This document shows positions 58,352 through 64,000 of a stretch of 64,000 nucleotides of DNA, one piece after another. The notes under the pieces are model-generated. The model was not told where the DNA came from. It saw only the letters and a list, made by a program, of their open reading frames with translations, and searched no databases. Both the position numbers and the translations under genes were made by a program. Origin of the DNA: Blasia pusilla (Eukaryota; Marchantiophyta; Marchantiopsida; Blasiales); the NCBI GenBank assembly GCA_050084515.1, contig CM114272.1, forward strand, positions 24,304,001-24,368,000, read 5' to 3'. How positions within the stretch are numbered: the stretch's first letter is position 1; each line of letters opens with the position of its first letter.

Positions 58352-59809
58352 TCACTTCCGAGGTGGTGCAGAGTGTGTTATGACGAGCGGAGGCCTTGAG
58401 GCACGATGTTGAGCCTCTGCTTGCAACCGTGCTTTGTACATCTCCTCTGTTTCCACAGATAGAAGGCGCTTCACCTGTGGAGTAGCAACACAACAAGAAG
58501 CAATTAGGAGGGCTACTAATTTCACGTGCAGAAACACTAAATATCCACTTGGTGGATCCTGCCTGCTACGCAAACACAATTTCAAACCCTCTGAGGACAC
58601 CGTTTTGAGGCCTGATTCCGTTGTGCTTAAGTAATCTCGGTTTTCTGTGCCAGTGAGGGATGCCAGATTTAAATGCGTAGCTTTTTCTGGGACTAACTCT
58701 TGAACTATTTGAGTTCGTAGCACAGTCAACACCATGGGCAGCAGAAGATTGCAGTTACGTGTAATTGGAACTGCACTAACCAAACAGGATAGGAACAAAG
58801 AAAGCGCGGTTGCAAATTTTCCACATGAATCTCTCACAAAGCAACTTCCTCAAAGCAAAATCCTTGTAGCAAAACGTAAGAACCGATCGGTCAGCTGTTC
58901 CTACTGGAAAGCCGCCAAGCCTAACACCCATGTTGCTACTGATAGTCCTGGGTATCGAAAACAAAGAGCACCTGATGAAAATGGCATTCAGGTAACAAAC
59001 TTGTCCCACTAACCACTTTCAGATGATCTACGACATATGGACAATTATGTAGGAGGAAGCACCGAATCTGCTCTTCCGGGGGTGTTACACACTCATCAGA
59101 AATTGAACCGATGGTCTCTGTCTTACAAACTTCAAAGACGAGTTTTTATTGCTAATTCCTTGAACACTTAAAAGCTGTTCCTTACTAGTTTTCTCTCCTC
59201 AGATTTCTCCATCCAACAGTAGCACTCTGTTCGTCGACTGCAAGAGTTATCATCCCGTGTTACATTATCCAGATCGGCCTGGAGAGACCAAATTGCTCAC
59301 GGGTAGACGACAGAAAGCGGTTCGAGATTCGCCCTGCTCGAAGTCACACATAGGACCCTTTGAAAATACCTCCCGCCCTCTGACCTAAAGATCAAAATCC
59401 TCACTACCTTCACCTCACACAGAAACTCCGTCCAAATGCGGCTCGTAATCAAACCACAATTGAAACGGCCATAGGCATCAATCCTCCTGGAATTTTCCTC
59501 ACCAATTCCCGCCTCCGCCAATCTAAGCCTTGATGAGCGGATCCTCTATTCCTCAGCGCAAGCACGACATGTGGTAGAAGGAATAAAAACCTGATTGATC
59601 ATTCCGCGAATGGTCGGAGTGTTCTCCCGAAACACCAACTGGTTGCGTTTTCGCAAACCAAGTGCACGAACTGTGCGGCGATGTAAGTGCAATGTGCCTG
59701 GAAGGCCTCTGACCAGTTGGATCGCCAATCGAGAGCTCCACGCCGCTGCTGGGCCTGCCATTTCCTCCTGCAAGGTACGCACACTATTGACTGCCTCACC
59801 AGAGCTCAC
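58352..59809 (-). CDS. Organellar ribosomal protein uL30 (L30), probably mitochondrial
   Basis: Two exons, 59,591-59,809 and 58,352-58,474, joined in phase 0 by a GT-AG intron of 1,116 bp. The product is 113 aa from the first ATG, or 97 aa from the in-frame ATG at 59,759-59,761 (MAGPAAAWSSRLAIQLVRG), which better fits usual lengths. Signature: LVRGLPGTLHLHRRTVRALG, LRKRNQLVFRENTPTIRGMI, then QVKRLLSVETEEMYKARL and RPPLVITH. Large-subunit protein uL30 of the bacterial type. The ETEEMY extension recalls plant mitochondrial L30 (Arabidopsis At5g55140, from memory). The intron contains an inverted copy of the repeat at 60.1-60.5 kb. Confidence 0.9.
59297..59521 (-). repeat. Dispersed repeat, inverted copy in uL30 intron
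   Basis: Reverse complement of the units at 60,130-60,520: shared core GATGC.TATGGCC.TTTCAATTGTGGTTTGATTACGAGCC and TGTGTGAGGTGAAGGTAGTGAG. It contains a short open frame that is also partly kept in the other copies. Identity of the element is unknown. Confidence 0.75.
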
Positions 59810-60129
59810 TCTTATTGTTTAGATGCACTCACTCACTTACGGATGGGGAGTGGGAAGCAGCGTGTCAAAGGATTTCCAAACGGGAATCGTGTGGAGTAGG
59901 GAGGGGTTTTACTTAGGCTTATCTTTCTATTGTTAAAAGGAAAAAACAAGGCCCGGATTAAAGGGATCCGTGGGAAGTACAAAAGAAGGGTACCCCATGA
60001 GTTGAGAATGCAAGGCCACACGTGACTAGGGTCGTTCCCACATGCTAAACTCACCAATAGCAAACATAAAATATATCATGCCTAGAGTAATATTCTTCTT
60101 TTGTAAGTTATTGTGCAGATTAATTTCCA

Positions 60130-60520
60130 AGAGGAATGATGCATATGGCCATTTCAATTGTGGTTTGATTACGAGCCACATTTGGACGGAGTTTTTGTGT
60201 GAGGTGAAGGTAGTGAGAATTTTGATCTTTAGTACAGAGGTTGGGTGTTTGTGAGGTTTTCTTCAGAGCGTCATGTGTCCGACTTCAAGGGCTGAGGAAG
60301 TGAGGATCCCCTCATCACGGTAGGTTGGCGGAGGCTAGAATTGGAGAGGAAAACTTCGAGAGGAATGATGCCTATGGCCGTTTTAATTGTGGTTTGATTA
60401 TGAGCCGACATTTGGACGGAGTTTGTGTGTGAGGTGAAGGTAGTGAGAATTTTGATCTTTATGTCAGAGGGCGGTAGGTTGTGAGGTTTTCTTCAGAGCG
60501 TCCTGCAATAGCTGGTTTAG
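60130..60520 (+). repeat. Two tandem copies of the same dispersed repeat
   Basis: Units starting AGAGGAATGATGC at 60,130 and 60,359, period 229 bp, the second truncated. They are homologous to 59,297-59,521 in opposite orientation. They may be part of one transposable element with inverted arms. Confidence 0.8.
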
Positions 60521-60740
60521 TATGGAAGAGAATGTTCTTTTTACAAGTAATAGATCAAATAGAAGTAAAGGTTGTGATAGAAGCTTCCATGGTCATTGTG
60601 GATATCAAACCAATGGAGGAAGAGACACTCAACATAACTTTACATAGTCAATTATGAAATAGAATCAAACACAATCACAAGGTAATGATAGTGGAAATCA
60701 TTGGGATCAAGGTTATAATGGAAAGTCTTTTGATTTTGCA
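60521..60740 (+). pseudogene. Ty1/copia gag tail fragment, inverted relative to 54 kb
   Basis: Encodes MEENVLFTSNRSNRSKGCDR, then SFHGHCGYQTNGGRDTQHN and a stop, matching the C-terminal part of the gag at 53.9-54.1 kb almost residue for residue. Non-coding similarity continues after the stop. It is a short fragment only. Confidence 0.8.
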
Positions 60741-60759
60741 GAGCTCGGCTCTAAACATA

Positions 60760-61230
60760 GAGCATTATCACGGCGAGAAGAAGAATACGACGTAGAGAAG
60801 GAAGAACCGTGCGAGGAGACTAACACGGCGGGAGAAACTCATGCTTTGAGTGCCACAACATGGCAAGAAGAAGAATACAATATGACATAGAGAAGGAAGA
60901 AGTTTGGAGTGCGTGTTTGGAGTGTGGCAACACGGAGAGAAGAAGCATACGGCATAGAGAAGGAAGAACACGACAGGGCAACAAGACGTCCAAAAGAAGA
61001 ATAGTGTTCAGTGTAAGAAACCACCCAAGACTCAATAAAAAGCGTATGAGATGTTTGTTGCAGAGAAGCTCATCTCTAAACCCTTCTTTATAGCTCAGAT
61101 GGAGATAATCGCAGAGCTCGGCTCATCTCTAAATTCTTCTCTACAGCTCGCATGGAGATAATTGCAGAGCTTGACTCATCTCTAAACCCTTCTCTACGCC
61201 ATATTCTTCTTCTCGCTGTGTTGATGGCCT
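60760..61230. repeat. Diverged short tandem motifs
   Basis: GAGAAGAAGAATAC...ACGTAGAGAAGGAAGAA-like motifs recur at about 60,775, 60,870 and 60,940. At 61,070-61,200 a segment with CTCATCTCTAAA..CTTCT recurs three times at roughly 55-60-bp spacing. Purine-rich, no gene. Confidence 0.6.
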
Positions 61231-62880
61231 CCAAACACGAGTTTCTCCCACCGTGTTAGTCTCCCAGTAGTATTAGTTTTCTCCGAATTCTTAAAAAACC
61301 CCAAAACCAGGGCTGCACACTAGTTGAGCCATGTAGTTGTAGGTGACTCAACTACTCTACTTGAGCCACCTAGCCAACAAAGCGAGGAGAGTAGTTGAGC
61401 CACCATAAAAATCACGTGGTCTTGTAGAATCCTCCTTGCCATCTTTACATGCCACAGAGTGAATCATTAATCGCCAACTTTGAAAAAGTGAGCAACCACT
61501 TTCTAAAGTCGTGGAAAAGGGGACGACGTATTCTATTGAACCTGATATTCCATCAAATGATGACAATACCATAGAGTCTTACTAGTTAGAAACTGTAGAC
61601 CATGTTTTAAAAAAGGCTTGATATCATCAAAAAAATCAAGTATCAAAAGGGAAAGAAAGATGTGAGACCACTTCAAAGGGTGTAGGGTAATATGAAGATG
61701 CATTTCTAAGTATAATACATTGGTATTGAGTCTTGTTGGATTTTTGTTAGTGTTTTGTACAAGAAACATGTTGGTGGTGTAAAGCTCATTTGAAACTAGT
61801 ATTTTTTTTCTTTGTGCAATGCCCTAGGTTAGAAGGGTGGAAAATTAAAAGACCCAATTTCTATTGGGGTACTTTTTACAATAGAAATTTGACTTCGAAT
61901 ATATTTAGTTGGATATTTTTTGCAAGCTCAACAAACAAAGAATTATCAATGTGTGACCAATGACACATTGAATTTTTATAGTTTAACGTACAAAAATCTT
62001 ACTTAAAAAGAGTAAAGATAGATTTTTGATTTAATATTAATGATAATGAAACACTAGCTTCTCTCCAAGAAGATATTTTATCTTCTCCCTTATTAATTTG
62101 GGAAAAAGAAGTTCTCATGTTCTTTTTCGCACCCCTATCTCTTAGATAGAGAAAATAGAGTAAATCTCATCATTTGAAAACCTAATGCCTATCACACCTT
62201 TATCTTTTTCTCCTTATGAATATTATTAAAAAAATAAAGGAAATTTATTTTCCACTAAAAATTATAAGATAATTAAACAAGCTCAGAAACTTTTTTCAAG
62301 TAAGACCATTTTTAAATGAAAAAAAAATGAACACGAGGGAGACTTGCGAAAATTAAGTAAAGATCAACATTGATTTAGGAAAAAGGAAATCCCCTTATTC
62401 CAATCCCCATTTCTCCCTTTCAAAAATTCTTCTTGTCTCATTACTCTCCAATTTCCCTTCGTTATTTGTATCCAATAAATGTCTTTTTCAAAATATAGTC
62501 TAAATCTCCATCCTAACCAAGCTTGAATATTTTAATTTAAATAGAAAAGAAAATCACTTTCATCATTTTGAGAAAGAAATCTTGTTCCACCTTTCTCTTA
62601 CTATTCTTCTTATTTTTCTTTCCAAAACATTAATTTTCTTTCCCTTCAATTAAACTTTGATTATACCAAGATTTTTTTACTAATTTTTTGTGCATAAACC
62701 TTAAAAAAATAGATTTCTCTCTCAAATTGGAAAAAACATGAAATGAGGAAGACTTTTGCGTAATTACTACAACCTTGTTTTCAAGTATACTTTAAGCTTA
62801 GTTAGTTAAGCATGTTGAAGTTAAAACACTTTTTAAAACATGTTAAAGTTAAAACCTTTTTTTTTTTTTTTTTTTTCCCA
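61231..62880. other. AT-rich intergenic DNA, no gene seen
   Basis: Many poly-A and poly-T runs, including a T tract at about 62,858-62,877. No protein pattern in any frame. Confidence 0.45.
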
Positions 62881-62884
62881 TTAT

Positions 62885-63310
62885 AAGGCTTGTGGCCATC
62901 CCATCTTTTTACCCAAGTTTGAGAGCAAGTGTCATAAAATCCAAGTCTGAAATTGAGACTCATAAGTGAGAATGATAATCATACCTTCTTGTGCAAAAAG
63001 TGGTTTTTTACTTGAAAGTGAAAGGTCCATTTTCTTTGAAATTTTTCACGTAAGAGGATTATGCTCACACCAACTTGTTCTTGAAGTTTAAGAGAAAATG
63101 GTTGTCATGCCCAAAGTGCAAAGATAATAGATTCATATTTGGTAATGACGATCAAACCTTGTAGAGAAAATATTGTTTTAGATTTTTTTATTTGAAAGTA
63201 AAAGGCCCATAGTCTTGGACATTTGGCAAACAAAAGGATTATTCCCATCCCAACTAGTTCCTCAAGTTTCAAACCAAATGCCCATCATGCATTTTGCATT
63301 TATGATTACT
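62885..63310. repeat. Diverged tandem repeat, period about 178 bp
   Basis: Three related units: motifs like CAAGTTTGAGAGCAAGTGTC, TGAAGTTTAAGAGAAAATGG and TCAAGTTTCAAACCAAATGC recur near 62,918, 63,082 and 63,262, each preceded or followed by ACTTGAAAGTGAAAGG.CCAT and GGATTAT.C.CA. The spacing is satellite-like but the copies are well diverged. Confidence 0.55.
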
Positions 63311-64000
63311 TTGTGAGTTCACTTTAATATGTGACTATTCTGAACTTTGTAAGTTAGTTGCAAGTCTTATTCATTTGTGAGTCTCGCCACACACAAAAGA
63401 CTTGGAAACGTCTTATATTAAAATTTGCGAGTATGCCTTGCAAAGTTTGAGTACTATGCACGACAACTAGTAACTTTTGGGAGACACAAATGAACCAAAA
63501 ATTTATCCCCATGCAAGGGTTTAGATACATTTGCAAATTACTTGCAAACTACTCATGTAGCACTCGCAAAGGCATTCCCAAAAAAATTCCAGTTTCACTT
63601 CCAAACTACTCTATTTTTGCTTTTCCTTTGGGATCCCAACTTTTCGAGAGTTCTCTCCTCACTTTGTAACTAGTTTCTTTCTATAATGGAGTTACTTCTT
63701 AAGATTTTATTGGGTAAGAATTTATTCTTTTACGGAAGGACATAGAGATGAGTAAGGTTCACAGTTTTACCTTTTTTTCTACAATTATTGTTTCTTAACT
63801 ATAAGAATTGAATGAGAATTCTTTTTCAAAGGCAACACCAAAGAATTAGCTCCTTCCAAATTCGAAGGAGCTTAATCCCCCCCCAAAAAAAAATTTCTTT
63901 CATAGAACCAAAAATAAGTGCAAATATTTTTACCAATGCAGAAAACCACTACTTTGCTGCCACTCCCTTGCAAGTCTTTTGCATGGACTTTGCAAGTGCA
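63311..64000. other. AT-rich DNA, no gene seen
   Basis: Short recurring CTTGCAAA/TTTGCAAG words, otherwise nothing recognisable up to the window edge. Confidence 0.4.

Overview
The window looks like nuclear DNA of a streptophyte, most likely a non-seed land plant (bryophyte, lycophyte or fern). This is inference. The support is plant-type genes (a plastid-type SF1 helicase, an organellar uL30, an RPL18a-like membrane protein), spliceosomal introns of roughly 100-1,100 bp, Helitrons with plant-like TC...CTAG ends, and stop-codon decay typical of CHG/CG cytosine methylation. There are about five host genes separated by long AT-rich or repetitive stretches, and one deeply nested block of mobile elements.

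Left part (1-18.3 kb): AT-rich DNA with a 72-bp hairpin repeat (4.33 kb) and two weak minus-strand exon candidates; a complete seven-exon minus-strand gene for an IGHMBP2/UPF1-like helicase of the plastid-predicted plant class (5.4-10.2 kb); an intact single-exon RPL18a-like gene (13.6-14.1 kb) with a broken tandem copy (11.9-12.1 kb); and a GA microsatellite.

Central part (18.3-41.2 kb): Helitron 1 (18,307-21,335), a decayed helicase-only copy, then Helitron 2 (about 21,523-41,116) with Rep (HUH) and PIF1-type helicase segments. Helitron 2 was split inside its helicase reading frame by a 10.9-kb Ty3/gypsy-type retroelement (28,505-39,377). Removing that element at its AGGA target duplication restores the helicase frame. 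A third Helitron 5' end begins at 41,117, exactly where Helitron 2 ends. The gypsy element is the main discovery. Its polyprotein reads gag - protease - C5 cytosine DNA methyltransferase - reverse transcriptase - RNase H - integrase, followed by a PHD-finger-like segment. Its ends have a split-repeat layout (A1 ... B1-A2-B2) instead of simple LTRs. A 1-kb solo LTR-like insertion lies between the methyltransferase and the reverse transcriptase. Of its twelve in-frame pol stops, ten are TAG and two are TGA.

Right part (41.2-64 kb): a long multi-exon plus-strand WD40-repeat gene (42.1-51.6 kb) with an unrecognised N-terminal half; Ty1/copia gag fragments at 54 and 60.6 kb in opposite orientation; a complete four-exon 3-hydroxyacyl-CoA dehydrogenase gene (55.3-57.2 kb); a two-exon organellar ribosomal protein uL30 gene on the minus strand (58.4-59.8 kb); and then AT-rich DNA with diverged tandem repeats and no gene that I can see. 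All identifications come from reading the sequence. No database search was run.
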